From assembly GCF_003148625.1 (NCBI RefSeq), contig NZ_QGGO01000012.1, forward strand, positions 105,912 through 165,026: DNA of 59,115 nucleotides, read 5' to 3'. The translations under genes and the position numbers were made by a program. Source of the stretch: Arcicella aurantiaca (GTDB taxonomy: Bacteria; Bacteroidota; Bacteroidia; Cytophagales; Spirosomataceae). This document shows, piece after piece, positions 24,620-33,574 of this stretch; within the stretch, counting starts at the first letter, position 1; the number at the start of each line of letters is the position of its first letter. The notes beneath the pieces are model-generated. The model worked only from the letters and a program-made list of their open reading frames with translations. It was not told the DNA's origin and ran no database searches.

Positions 24620-25834
24620 ATGAAAAAAATAATTGCTGTATTAACGCTATTTTTATTAAATAATACACTTGTAAAAGCACAAACTACTCGTTGGCGTGCT
24701 ACTGTTCAAGTTGAAAATGGACAACTTCCTTTTGGTTTAGAAATTCAAAAGAAATCAAAAAATACCTTCGACGTTTATGTCTTAAATGCTGCTGAAAGGT
24801 TTAAAACTGATAAAGCAACACTTGTTGGCGATTCTCTTATTATCCCGATTTCTCTTTTTGATGCTGAATTGGTGGCAAAAATGACTGATAAAACGCTTAC
24901 AGGAGTTTACCGAAAAAATAAAGGTAGAAAGTCTTTCTTCCAAGTTCCTTTTAATGCTAAACTTGGTTATCTCGACCGATTCAGAACTAACAGAATGGCA
25001 ATTTTAGGAAATGTTCAAGGAAAATGGGCAACTAATTTTACCAATCCAACTACTCAAAAGGTAAGTTTTGCTGTTGGGACTTTCCAACAAAAAGGAAATG
25101 TTGTGACAGGTTCATTTTTGACAACTACGGGCGACTATCGTTATATGGACGGAAATATGGTAGGAGATAGTTTGTTTATGTCAACCTTTGATGGTTCTCA
25201 TGCGTTTTTATTAAGAGCTAAGGTAGAAGGAGATAAAATCACAGGGAAATTTCAAGATGGTGTATTTGGTTATAAAATCTTTGAAGCTAAAAGAGATGCC
25301 AAAGCAGAATTGCCCGACGTCAAGAAAATTACTTATTTGAAAGAGGGTTACGATAAATTAGACTTTACTTTTCCGAATGAAAAAGGAGAGAAGATTTCGC
25401 TTTCAGACGATAGATTTAAAGGGAAAGTGGTAGTTGTACAAGTGCTTGGCTCATGGTGTCCGAACTGTATGGACGAAACCAATTATTTAGCTCCTTTCTA
25501 CAAAAAGAATAAAGCTAAAGGATTTGAAGTAATTGGTTTGGCTTATGAAAAAACTTTAGATAAAGACTTTTTTGTAACGAAAATGAATCTTTTACGTTCA
25601 CGTTTTGGCGTTGAATATCCATTGTTACAAGCAGGAATTAATAGTTCAGAAAGTGCATCTGAAAGTTTGCCAATGTTGAATAAAATTGTGGGTTTTCCGA
25701 CCTCAATTATTATAGATAAAAACGGAAAAATTCGAGAGACTCATGCTGGTTTTTCTGGTCCCGGAACAGGGAAATATTATACTGAATGGGTAGCAGAATT
25801 TGAAAGTTTGATTAATAAATTGTTGAAAGAATAA
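24620..25834 (+). CDS. TlpA-like thiol-disulfide oxidoreductase
   Basis: A secreted or periplasmic thioredoxin-fold protein of 404 aa. Residues 1-21 are a signal peptide (MKKIIAVLTLFLLNNTLVKAQ). Residues about 22-230 form a beta-rich domain (RWRATVQVENGQLPFGLEIQ, KGNVVTGSFLTTTGDYRYM, DGSHAFLLRAKVEGDKITGKF). The C-terminal half is a TlpA/ResA-type thioredoxin domain with FKGKVVVVQVLGSWCPNCMD, whose CPNC pair is at about 281-284, and the cis-Pro region VGFPTSIIIDKNGKIRETHAG. Probable role: reduction of disulfides in periplasmic proteins such as c-type cytochromes. Its 3' end runs into the period-7 inverted repeat at 25840. Confidence 0.9.
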   Translation: MKKIIAVLTLFLLNNTLVKAQTTRWRATVQVENGQLPFGLEIQKKSKNTFDVYVLNAAERFKTDKATLVGDSLIIPISLFDAELVAKMTDKTLTGVYRKNKGRKSFFQVPFNAKLGYLDRFRTNRMAILGNVQGKWATNFTNPTTQKVSFAVGTFQQKGNVVTGSFLTTTGDYRYMDGNMVGDSLFMSTFDGSHAFLLRAKVEGDKITGKFQDGVFGYKIFEAKRDAKAELPDVKKITYLKEGYDKLDFTFPNEKGEKISLSDDRFKGKVVVVQVLGSWCPNCMDETNYLAPFYKKNKAKGFEVIGLAYEKTLDKDFFVTKMNLLRSRFGVEYPLLQAGINSSESASESLPMLNKIVGFPTSIIIDKNGKIRETHAGFSGPGTGKYYTEWVAEFESLINKLLKE

Positions 25835-25839
25835 TTTTT

Positions 25840-25925
25840 CGGTGAACGGTACACGGTAAAAGGTAAATGGATTCTCAGTCAAATTTTACCGTTCACCGTG
25901 TGCCGTTCACCATTTACCATGTACC
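25840..25925. repeat. Period-7 inverted repeat (CGGTGAA type)
   Basis: Four in-phase heptamers on the left (CGGTGAA, CGGTACA, CGGTAAA, AGGTAAA; 25840-25867) face six on the right (TTTTACC, GTTCACC, GTGTGCC, GTTCACC, ATTTACC, ATGTACC; 25884-25925), forming an imperfect stem of about 23 bp. It lies 5 bp after the TlpA-like stop and overlaps upstream in-frame start codons of the MFS gene. Confidence 0.9.
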
Positions 25926-25933
25926 GAACAAAC

Positions 25934-27130
25934 ATGACAAAAGACCAAAAAATAATACTTTATTTATTAGCGTGTGTACAGTTTACCAACATTATGGATT
26001 TTATGATAATGATGCCGATGGGACCTATTATCATGAAAGAGTTTAGTCTTACCGCCAGAGAATATAGTTTTTTAGTTTCTGCCTATTCTATAAGTGCGGG
26101 AGTTTGTGGATTTATCGCTGCTTTCTTTGTAGATAAATTTGACCGTAAAAATGTGCTAACAATTGCTTACATCGGACTTTTAGTTGGAACATTAGCTTGT
26201 GCTGTTGCTCCTACATACCAAATGTTGATGGTGGCACGTATCATTGCCGGCGTTTTTGGTGGAGTATTGGGTTCGCAAGTGATAGCCATTGCAGGAGATA
26301 TTACAAGTTACGAACATCGTGCTGAAGGTTTGGCTATTATTATGGCTGCATTTTCTACGGCTTCGGTTTTGGGCGTTCCGTTGGGTTTATATTTGGCATC
26401 AACCATAAGTTGGCATATTCCGTTTGTCTTTATTGTAGCGGTTGGTTCTGTGAATTTAATACTGATTTACAAATACTTACCAAATCTTACCAGTCATATA
26501 AGCACCTCTTTAACTAAACCAAGCCCATTGGCAATTTTAACTAATATTGGGAAAGATTCTAATCAAATAAAGGCTTTACTTTTATCGGTGATTGTCATTT
26601 TTGGGCATTTTTGTACAATTCCTTCTTTGAGTCCATATTTGACAATTAACGTTGGAATGTCGGTTGATAATGTATCATTAATTTATTTAATTGGAGGAGG
26701 TGTTACCATTGTAAGTGCCAGAATTGTAGGGAAATTAGCTGATAAAAAGGGGAAATACTTGGTTTTTGCTATTTGTGGAACATTATTTTTGATACCTGTT
26801 TATTTGATGACGAATCTTTATACGGGAGCAAGTTTAGTAGTTATTCTTTCTATAACGACGCTCTTCTTTTTATTTGCCAATGGCAGAACTTTAACGATGC
26901 AAGCCATTGTGTCTGGAGTGGTTGATAATGAACAACGTGGAGGTTTCACAAGTATCAGTTCTTCGATGGTACAATTAGGCTCTGGGGCGGCGTCATTTGT
27001 TGGTGGATTAATAGTTCAAAAAGCCGCTGATGGAACACTTTTACATTATGAATGGGTAGGCTACCTATCAATAACGTTTATGATTATTGGGATTATTTTA
27101 GGAAAATATGTAAAACCATACGGTTCGTAA
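25934..27130 (+). CDS. MFS transporter, 12-helix DHA1-like efflux type
   Basis: A 12-helix major facilitator protein of 398 aa. It starts MTKDQKIILYLLACVQFTNI; the frame is open from a GTG at 25898 and an ATG at 25919, but those lie inside a repeat and would add only short polar residues. Motif A-like FFVDKFDRKNVLTIAYIGLL follows helix 2, with a second-half copy GKLADKKGKYLVFAICGTL. The region VARIIAGVFGGVLGSQVIAIAGDI resembles motif C-bearing drug or sugar efflux carriers. The substrate is not evident and no regulator is adjacent. Confidence 0.88.
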   Translation: MTKDQKIILYLLACVQFTNIMDFMIMMPMGPIIMKEFSLTAREYSFLVSAYSISAGVCGFIAAFFVDKFDRKNVLTIAYIGLLVGTLACAVAPTYQMLMVARIIAGVFGGVLGSQVIAIAGDITSYEHRAEGLAIIMAAFSTASVLGVPLGLYLASTISWHIPFVFIVAVGSVNLILIYKYLPNLTSHISTSLTKPSPLAILTNIGKDSNQIKALLLSVIVIFGHFCTIPSLSPYLTINVGMSVDNVSLIYLIGGGVTIVSARIVGKLADKKGKYLVFAICGTLFLIPVYLMTNLYTGASLVVILSITTLFFLFANGRTLTMQAIVSGVVDNEQRGGFTSISSSMVQLGSGAASFVGGLIVQKAADGTLLHYEWVGYLSITFMIIGIILGKYVKPYGS

Positions 27131-27132
27131 GC

Positions 27133-27163
27133 AACTAACAACCTTGTAGTTGTCAGTTTTTCT
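27133..27163 (+). terminator. Terminator of the MFS gene
   Basis: A 10-bp stem with one mismatch (AACTAACAAC at 27133-27142, GTTGTCAGTT at 27149-27158) followed by TTTTTC. Confidence 0.7.
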
Positions 27164-27426
27164 ACGTTCAGATAAAAGTGGATTATTATTGGGAATATAA
27201 TTTTTTTATCACCATAAATTAATATTAATTTTACCATAAAATAAATTTAGTATAAAGGTTTCGTTGAAAATTTATATATTTATGTGCGAAAATTAATTAG
27301 TTCATGTCATAAGTATTGTTTACGAAATGTTTAAATTAAGTCAACTTTCACTTCCGCCAATTTGTAGAGTTGAATATGATATTCCTAACAGTTTTATTTA
27401 CAATCCTTATTATTAAGCCATTCATA

Positions 27427-28071
27427 ATGAAAATACTTTTTAAACTTACTGTGGCGGCAGTAACTTGTCTATTAGTAAGCAATATTTCTATTGCTCAGTC
27501 TCCGAAAGCCCGCACAAATAAAGAAATTTTGATGGAGACTGTTATTAATCCTGATAACCGTGTTGTGATAAAATGGGTAAGCCAAGAAGAACATCAATCT
27601 GCTCGGTTTATCGTTCAACGCAGTAAAGACAATGATACTTTTTTCGATATTAGGGAAATTGATGTCAAAAAAACGGTTAATGGAGACCAACCTCAACGTT
27701 TACAATTTGCTTTTACCGATGTAAAAATGTTGCGTAATACTGAGTATTATAGAATTATGGAGTATGATTATGATGGAGAAGTTTATGTTTACTCTACTAT
27801 GGCTATAAAACCAACCAGCCCTGTTTCAATTATTAAAAGTGGAGAGTCGAGTATTGTGAGAGTGATGGTTGAAGACAGTAAAAATTTAACGGCTTTAATG
27901 AGTACAGAATCAGGTTTAGGTGTTCCTTGCGAATTTGAACTTTCTGACAATAATGACGTGATTTTAAAACCTGCTTATTCTTTAAACGGAGGAAGTTATT
28001 TAGTAAAACTTCGTTCTTCGGCAGGAGAAAAGCAGATTAAATTTTCTGTAAAAGCGGATGATTTATTATAG
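27427..28071 (+). CDS. Secreted protein with FN3-like segment; paralogue of 17574-18368
   Basis: 214 aa from MKILFKLTVAAVTCLLVSNISIAQ, a good signal peptide; the frame opens at 27370 but the extra 19 residues spoil it. Residues about 35-120 form an FN3-like sandwich (VVIKWVSQEEHQSARFIVQR, FAFTDVKMLRNTEYYRIMEY, GEVYVYSTM). The second domain contains STESGLGVPCEFELSDNNDV and ends GGSYLVKLRSSAGEKQIKF. The same module order and the G(M/L)GVPC motif occur in the protein at 17574, so they are clear paralogues. Function unknown; perhaps a matrix or envelope scaffold. It has a strong terminator shared with nhaD. Confidence 0.78.
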   Translation: MKILFKLTVAAVTCLLVSNISIAQSPKARTNKEILMETVINPDNRVVIKWVSQEEHQSARFIVQRSKDNDTFFDIREIDVKKTVNGDQPQRLQFAFTDVKMLRNTEYYRIMEYDYDGEVYVYSTMAIKPTSPVSIIKSGESSIVRVMVEDSKNLTALMSTESGLGVPCEFELSDNNDVILKPAYSLNGGSYLVKLRSSAGEKQIKFSVKADDLL

Positions 28072-28089
28072 ATTTTAGATATTCTTTCA

Positions 28090-28131
28090 AAAAAAAGCGA
28101 GATTTACATTTGAGTAAATCTCGCTTTTTTT
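28090..28131. terminator. Bidirectional terminator between the FN3-like gene and nhaD
   Basis: An 18-bp perfect stem (28090-28107 and 28114-28131) including A7/T7 flanks and a 6-nt loop. Confidence 0.95.
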
Positions 28132-28146
28132 GTGACTTGTTTGCTT

Positions 28147-29439
28147 TTAATGTAGTAAGGCAAAGATTGCTAAATACGTCAAAACACCTGCAAAATATCC
28201 AATTAAGGCAGTGAATGAGATTTTGCGGAGATACCACAAAAAGTCAATTTTCTCCATACCCATTACTGCAACACCCGCTGCTGAACCAATGATTAAAATA
28301 CTTCCTCCTGTTCCTGCACAGTAAGCCATAAATTCCCAAATTTTTGAATCTGTTGGAAAGTGAACTAAATCATACATTCCCATTGAAGCCGCCACCAACG
28401 GAACATTATCAATAATTGCCGACGCTAAACCAATCACCACAACGATAATGTCTTGATTACCAATGGTATTATCCATCCATTTTGCTAAACTTGAAAGTAA
28501 ATGCGTAGATTCTAATGCTCCGATAGCAACTAAAATTCCTAAGAAAAAAAGAATACTTGATGTGTCAATTTTACTCAGAGCATGAGCCACCGTAAATGGA
28601 TGACGTTCTTCTTCGTCTTTACCAGAATGTAAGACTTCTGAAACTACCCAAACCACCCCAAGTCCTAACAAAATTCCCATATATGGAGGCAAATGTGTGA
28701 TTGTCTTAAAAATTGGAACAAATAGGAGCGTTCCAAGTCCTGTTAAAAGCATGATAACAGAGTTTTGGGTTTTAATGACTAATTCCTGAATGTTATCTTC
28801 AGCATTTTCATCTGTTTTATTAGTCTGAACAGAGCCTTTCATCTTAAAAGTCAAGTAGATAAGTGGAATTATTAATGAAATTAAACTTGGTATTAGTAAC
28901 ATTTTGATAATATTGGTAGGGGTAATTTGTCCACCAATCCATAACATTGTGGTCGTAACATCACCAATTGGCGACCAAGCTCCACCAGCATTGGCAGCAA
29001 TGATAACTACACCTGCAAATAATTTTCGAGTTTCTGGCTCTTTAATTAGTTTTCTCAAAACAGAAACCATGACAATTGCCGTAGTTAGGTTGTCTAAAAT
29101 AGAAGACAAAAAGAAGGTAATCATAGCAATAAGCCACAATAGCGTAACTTTATTACGACTGGTGATACGGTCAGTAATGAGTTTAAATCCTTGATGAGCA
29201 TCAATTAATTCCACGATGGTCATTGCACCCAAAAGAAAAAAAAGGATTTCAGAAACACTGGCTAAGTGATGCGATAATTCGCCCAAAACAATATTCGGTT
29301 CATGCTCTGAAACAATATAAACAGTCCAACACAAAACGCCTGTAAGTAAAGCTGTTGCTGTTTTGTTTATTTTAATGGGATGTTCAAAAGCAATGGCTAA
29401 GTAGCCAATGACAAAAATGAGGATTAGAAGTGTTTGCAT
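28147..29439 (-). CDS. nhaD: Na+/H+ antiporter, NhaD type
   Basis: A sodium/proton antiporter of the ion-transporter superfamily, 430 aa, with about 11-13 hydrophobic helices. Characteristic segments are EILFFLLGAMTIVELIDAHQ, FFLSSILDNLTTAIVMVSVL, AANAGGAWSPIGDVTTTMLW and GLASAIIDNVPLVAASMGMY (paired DNxTT and DNVP motifs). The frame is open to 29625, but those 62 extra residues are encoded by a period-7 repeat (29472-29534) and flanks; the ATG at 29439 (MQTLLILIFVIGYLAI) gives a natural first helix. Probable job: Na+ or Li+ export and pH control. Confidence 0.92.
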   Translation of the reverse strand: MQTLLILIFVIGYLAIAFEHPIKINKTATALLTGVLCWTVYIVSEHEPNIVLGELSHHLASVSEILFFLLGAMTIVELIDAHQGFKLITDRITSRNKVTLLWLIAMITFFLSSILDNLTTAIVMVSVLRKLIKEPETRKLFAGVVIIAANAGGAWSPIGDVTTTMLWIGGQITPTNIIKMLLIPSLISLIIPLIYLTFKMKGSVQTNKTDENAEDNIQELVIKTQNSVIMLLTGLGTLLFVPIFKTITHLPPYMGILLGLGVVWVVSEVLHSGKDEEERHPFTVAHALSKIDTSSILFFLGILVAIGALESTHLLSSLAKWMDNTIGNQDIIVVVIGLASAIIDNVPLVAASMGMYDLVHFPTDSKIWEFMAYCAGTGGSILIIGSAAGVAVMGMEKIDFLWYLRKISFTALIGYFAGVLTYLAIFALLH

Positions 29440-29471
29440 GAAGAGTCTGTTTATTTGGATGTTGCTTTTTA

Positions 29472-29534
29472 ATGCTCGATGTTTGGAACTTGATAGGCGA
29501 ATAACGAACATCAAGTATCTAATAACGAGCATAG
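29472..29534. repeat. Period-7 inverted repeat upstream of nhaD
   Basis: Nine in-phase 7-mers: ATGCTCG, ATGTTTG, GAACTTG, ATAGGCG, AATAACG, AACATCA, AGTATCT, AATAACG, AGCATAG. The first half is an imperfect inverted match to the second (TGCTCG against CGAGCA). It lies between nhaD and the divergent aminotransferase promoter. Confidence 0.75.
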
Positions 29535-29590
29535 AAAACAAATTTAGCACTAATAAAATAATGCTTTTCCCATAAAAACCTTTTTTTTCT

Positions 29591-29620
29591 TTTGTATCCC
29601 ATCTATCAGCCCTAACTTTG
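29591..29620 (+). promoter_or_regulatory. Promoter of the aminotransferase gene
   Basis: TTTG at 29591-29594, an 18-bp spacer and TAACTTTG at 29613-29620: a strong consensus match about 57 bp before the start codon. Confidence 0.8.
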
Positions 29621-29676
29621 CACAATTTTTAGGGACAAGTAGTCCAAAGCTTTTTCATTAAAACAATTAAACAAAA

Positions 29677-30882
29677 ATGAGTTTAACAGTATCGCTCGCC
29701 GACCGCATTAATGCACTGGAAGAGTCTGCAACACTCGGGATGACCAAAAAAGCCCGTGAACTTGCTGCTCAGGGACACAAAGTTATTAGCCTTTCAGTAG
29801 GTGAACCTGATTTCAAAACCCCAAAGCACATTTGCGATGCCGCTAAGAAAGCCATTGATGATGGTTTTCACGGGTATTCGCCAGTAGCTGGTTATCCTGA
29901 CCTTCGCAAAGCGATTGCCGATAAGTTAAAACGTGATAATAATATTGAGTGGGGACCAGAAAATATTGTGGTTTCTACGGGTGCAAAACACTCTTTGGCA
30001 AATGTAATTTCTACTTTGGTTAATCCCGGTGAAGAAGTTATCATTTTCTCGCCATATTGGGTTTCTTATTCAGAAATGGTAAAATTAGCAGATGGTGTTT
30101 CAGTAGTTGTTGATGGTGCTTTTGATAATAACTTCAAAGTAACTCCTGAGCAATTTGAAGCGGCAATCACACCAAAAACTAAATTGGTTATGTTTGCTTC
30201 GCCAAATAACCCAACTGGTTCAGTTTATACTGAGGCTGAGTTGAGAGCGATTGGTGCTATCGTGGCAAAACATCCAAATATCTATGTAATGGCTGATGAA
30301 ATCTATGAATACATCAACTTTACAGAAGAAGGACATTTCTCAATTGGGTCAATTCCAGAAATCAAAAACCAAGTAATTACAGTGAATGGTGTGGCAAAAG
30401 GACACGCTATGACTGGCTGGAGAATTGGTTTTATCGCTGCTGCCAAATGGATTGCAGATGGTGTTGAAAAATTGCAAGGACAAGTAACTTCTGGTACAAA
30501 CTCTATCGCTCAAAAAGCTGCAACAGTTGCTTTCAACGGTACTTTGGAAGAAGCATACAAAATGAAAGACGCTTATAACCGTCGTCGTGGCTTGGTGGTA
30601 GGTTTGTTACGTGAAATTCCAGGATTTAAAGTAAATATGCCTGACGGAGCATTCTATGCTTTTCCAGATATTAGTGCATATTTCGGAAAATCTGACGGAA
30701 CAACAACTATCAAAGATTCAGATGATTTCTCAATGTGGTTATTGGAAGGTGCTTTTGTAGCAACGGTTGCAGGTTCAAGTTTTGGAGCTCCCAACTGTAT
30801 CCGTATCTCAACGGCTGCGGCAGACGAACAGTTAATTGAAGCCTGCGAGCGTATCAAAGCGGCTGTGGCTACTTTAAAATAA
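29677..30882 (+). CDS. Pyridoxal-phosphate class I aminotransferase (aspartate type)
   Basis: A fold-type I PLP enzyme of 401 aa. Lys241 in VNGVAKGHAMTGWRIGF is the expected Schiff-base lysine. FASPNNPTGSVYTEAEL and MADEIYEYINF carry the Asn and Asp/Tyr that hold the cofactor, and CIRISTAAADEQ carries the conserved Arg for the substrate carboxylate. It looks like the aspartate aminotransferase subgroup Ib (L-Asp + 2-oxoglutarate to oxaloacetate + L-Glu), although other dicarboxylate or aromatic transaminases share the fold. It is monocistronic, with a good promoter and terminator. Confidence 0.93.
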   Translation: MSLTVSLADRINALEESATLGMTKKARELAAQGHKVISLSVGEPDFKTPKHICDAAKKAIDDGFHGYSPVAGYPDLRKAIADKLKRDNNIEWGPENIVVSTGAKHSLANVISTLVNPGEEVIIFSPYWVSYSEMVKLADGVSVVVDGAFDNNFKVTPEQFEAAITPKTKLVMFASPNNPTGSVYTEAELRAIGAIVAKHPNIYVMADEIYEYINFTEEGHFSIGSIPEIKNQVITVNGVAKGHAMTGWRIGFIAAAKWIADGVEKLQGQVTSGTNSIAQKAATVAFNGTLEEAYKMKDAYNRRRGLVVGLLREIPGFKVNMPDGAFYAFPDISAYFGKSDGTTTIKDSDDFSMWLLEGAFVATVAGSSFGAPNCIRISTAAADEQLIEACERIKAAVATLK

Positions 30883-30912
30883 TTGTGACACAGGAATCTT
30901 TCCTGTAAATAG

Positions 30913-30948
30913 AAAAAGCCTCTTCTCTGTTTGGGAAGGGGCTTTTTT
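30913..30948 (+). terminator. Aminotransferase gene terminator
   Basis: A 13-bp stem with one G-U pair (30913-30925 and 30935-30947) and a T6 tail. Confidence 0.92.
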
Positions 30949-31074
30949 GTAAATTACCATTTAGAATGGTGTGTAAAATTTAATATTTATTCTTGGATTA
31001 AAACAATATATCAAGCCTTTTTTGTGTAGTCTTATCGGCACAATCTAATAATAAACTCTTTAAACAATGCTTTT

Positions 31075-33495
31075 ATGAAAAAAACTTTACTGCTTTTTAT
31101 TTTCTTCTCTTCTCTCATTACTCATATTTTCTCCCAAAATACTAAAATAACCATTAGTGGTTCGGTCAAAGAATCGGGTAGTGGCGAGTTACTTCCAGGG
31201 GTTAGCGTTTATGTGCAAGGACAAAAAATGGGTACGCAAACCAATAATTATGGTTTTTATTCTCTTACCGTTAATACCAACGAAAAAATAACTTTGGTAT
31301 TCAGTTTTGTTGGTTATTTACAAAATGTAAAAGAAATTACATCGCTCAAAAGTCAGACGATTAATATTGAATTGCCCCCCGAAAATCGTCAGTTAGACGA
31401 AGTGAAGGTTTTGGCAAGTAGCCCTCAACAACAAAAACTTTCTGAAACGGCTCAAATGAGTCAGGTGTCAATTCCCGTTCAACAAATCAAAGAAATTCCC
31501 GCTTTTATGGGTGAAAAGGACGTTTTGAAAGTATTACAACTAATGCCCGGAGTGCAAAAAGGCTCAGAAGGAAACGTGGGTATTTACGTGCGTGGCGGTG
31601 GTGCCGACCAAAACCTCTTGATTTTAGATGATGCTCCTGTTTATAATGCTTATCACTTATTCGGGTTTTTCTCAGTTTTCAATGGTGATGCCCTCAAAAG
31701 TGTAGAGTTGACCAAAGGCGGTTTTCCTGCACGATATGGTGGACGTTTATCTTCTGTCATTGAGATGCAAATGAAAGATGGTAACAAAGAAAAAATGCAA
31801 GTAGAAGGTGGAATTGGCTTAATTGCGAGCCGTTTGGTAGTGCAAGGACCTATTTCTAAAAATCATCGTTCGTCGTTTTTGGTTTCGGGCAGACGTACCT
31901 ATGTGGATATTCCTGCGGCATTGTTTATCCCTACTCAAAATGCAGGAAGTACCTATTATTTTTATGACTTAAATGCCAAAGTCAATTATGATTTTAACAA
32001 TACTAACCGTTTATTTTTGAGTGGATATTTTGGAAGAGATAAAGGCGTAATTGCGGATGTTCAGTTGAATAGAACCAATAATGCAGGTTTGAATTGGGGA
32101 AATGCAACAGGTACAATGCGTTGGAATCACATTTTCAATGAAAAACTGTTTTCTAATGTTTCCTTGATTCACAGTTCTTATCAATTTGAAACTTCCATTG
32201 AAAATAAAGGCTCAATTTTAACTTCTAATACTTCACTCTATAATTTGAGTTATAGCAGTAGTATTCGAGATTTTGGAGCGAAAGTAGATTTTGATTTTTA
32301 CCCAAATTCTCAGCATAGTATTAAATTTGGTGTACAAGCTACGGCACACCGTTTTACGCCTTCGGCTTTGGTGGTGGCGGATAGTTCGTTGAATACTATT
32401 CGAGAATCTACGGATATTATTGATGCCGTGGAGTCAGGTGCATATATGGAGGACACTTACCGTCCGTTTTCTAATTTACGTATTAATTTAGGACTTCGTT
32501 TTACTTCTTTTACGACCAATACGGTGTCGTACCAAAATCCAGAACCACGTCTTTCTGTGGCTTTGACTTTGCCTAACAATTTGGCAGTAAAGGCTTCTTA
32601 CGCTAAAATGAACCAATATATTCACTTACTTTCAAATTCGGGAGTAGGTTTACCGACTGACCTTTGGGTGCCTTCTACGAGTTTGGTAAAACCCGAACGC
32701 TCGCAACAAGTGGCTTTTGGTTTAGCAAAAGATTTACCCGAAAAAGGTTTAACGCTTACGTTGGAAGGCTATTACAAAAAGATGGATAATATCATTGCCT
32801 ATAAAGAAGGTAGTACGTTTGCAACACTTTCGATTGATGGGCCACAAGGTTTGGCGAGAAGTCAGGTGAATGTTATTCCGTTTGAAGATAAAGTTACGGC
32901 TGGACAAGGTTGGGCTTATGGGAGTGAATTTTTAGTTCAGAAAAAAGCTGGACGATTAACGGGTTGGGTTGGTTATACGCTTTCGTGGATTCGCCATCAA
33001 TTTGATGAACTCAATTTTGGAAAAGAATTTTGGGCGAAATATGACCGTCGCCATGATGCCTCAATTGTTGGAATTTACCAATTAAAACCACGCATTACGC
33101 TTTCTGCAACTTGGGTTTATGGAACAGGAAATGCCATTACCTTGCCAGATGCCACGTATCGTTCAGGATATAAAATTGCAGGTGTTGACCAAGCGGGAGT
33201 TGCCGCAATCAATTATCGTGGAGAGTTTAGAGAATTGCCAGATTATGGCGAAAGAAACAGTTATCGTGCCGCACCCTACCATCGTTTAGATGCCAGTATT
33301 CAATTTCATAAGAAAATGAAACGCCATGAACGTACTTGGGAATTTAGTGTTTATAACCTTTACAATCGTCGGAATCCATATTTCTATGATTTTAAAAGTA
33401 CGAATAATGCAGCAACGGGAATTACCACAAAAACTTTAGCTCAGTATTCAATCTTTACGCTTTTACCTGCGTTTTCTTATAGTTTTAAATTTTAA
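31075..33495 (+). CDS. TonB-dependent receptor with carboxypeptidase-regulatory-like N-domain
   Basis: An outer-membrane active transporter of 806 aa. Residues 1-20 are a signal peptide (ending THIFSQ), about 25-100 a carboxypeptidase regulatory-like domain (ISGSVKESGSGELLPGVSVY...LVFSFVGY), and about 130-240 the plug (VLKVLQLMPGVQKGSEGNVG, IYVRGGGADQNLLILDDAPV, GGFPARYGGRLSSVIEM). The rest is a 22-strand-type barrel ending in Phe (SYSFKF). It is followed after 79 bp by a DUF4249 lipoprotein, a standard pairing for this receptor class, so the two probably form an uptake unit. The substrate is unknown, and no nearby catabolic gene hints at one. Confidence 0.93.
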   Translation: MKKTLLLFIFFSSLITHIFSQNTKITISGSVKESGSGELLPGVSVYVQGQKMGTQTNNYGFYSLTVNTNEKITLVFSFVGYLQNVKEITSLKSQTINIELPPENRQLDEVKVLASSPQQQKLSETAQMSQVSIPVQQIKEIPAFMGEKDVLKVLQLMPGVQKGSEGNVGIYVRGGGADQNLLILDDAPVYNAYHLFGFFSVFNGDALKSVELTKGGFPARYGGRLSSVIEMQMKDGNKEKMQVEGGIGLIASRLVVQGPISKNHRSSFLVSGRRTYVDIPAALFIPTQNAGSTYYFYDLNAKVNYDFNNTNRLFLSGYFGRDKGVIADVQLNRTNNAGLNWGNATGTMRWNHIFNEKLFSNVSLIHSSYQFETSIENKGSILTSNTSLYNLSYSSSIRDFGAKVDFDFYPNSQHSIKFGVQATAHRFTPSALVVADSSLNTIRESTDIIDAVESGAYMEDTYRPFSNLRINLGLRFTSFTTNTVSYQNPEPRLSVALTLPNNLAVKASYAKMNQYIHLLSNSGVGLPTDLWVPSTSLVKPERSQQVAFGLAKDLPEKGLTLTLEGYYKKMDNIIAYKEGSTFATLSIDGPQGLARSQVNVIPFEDKVTAGQGWAYGSEFLVQKKAGRLTGWVGYTLSWIRHQFDELNFGKEFWAKYDRRHDASIVGIYQLKPRITLSATWVYGTGNAITLPDATYRSGYKIAGVDQAGVAAINYRGEFRELPDYGERNSYRAAPYHRLDASIQFHKKMKRHERTWEFSVYNLYNRRNPYFYDFKSTNNAATGITTKTLAQYSIFTLLPAFSYSFKF

Positions 33496-33574
33496 AGATA
33501 GGGACGACCGTCGCTCGGTTGGGTTTTAGGGGTTAGGTTTTAGTGTTGAATCTCATAAATTTTATTATTTTGTC

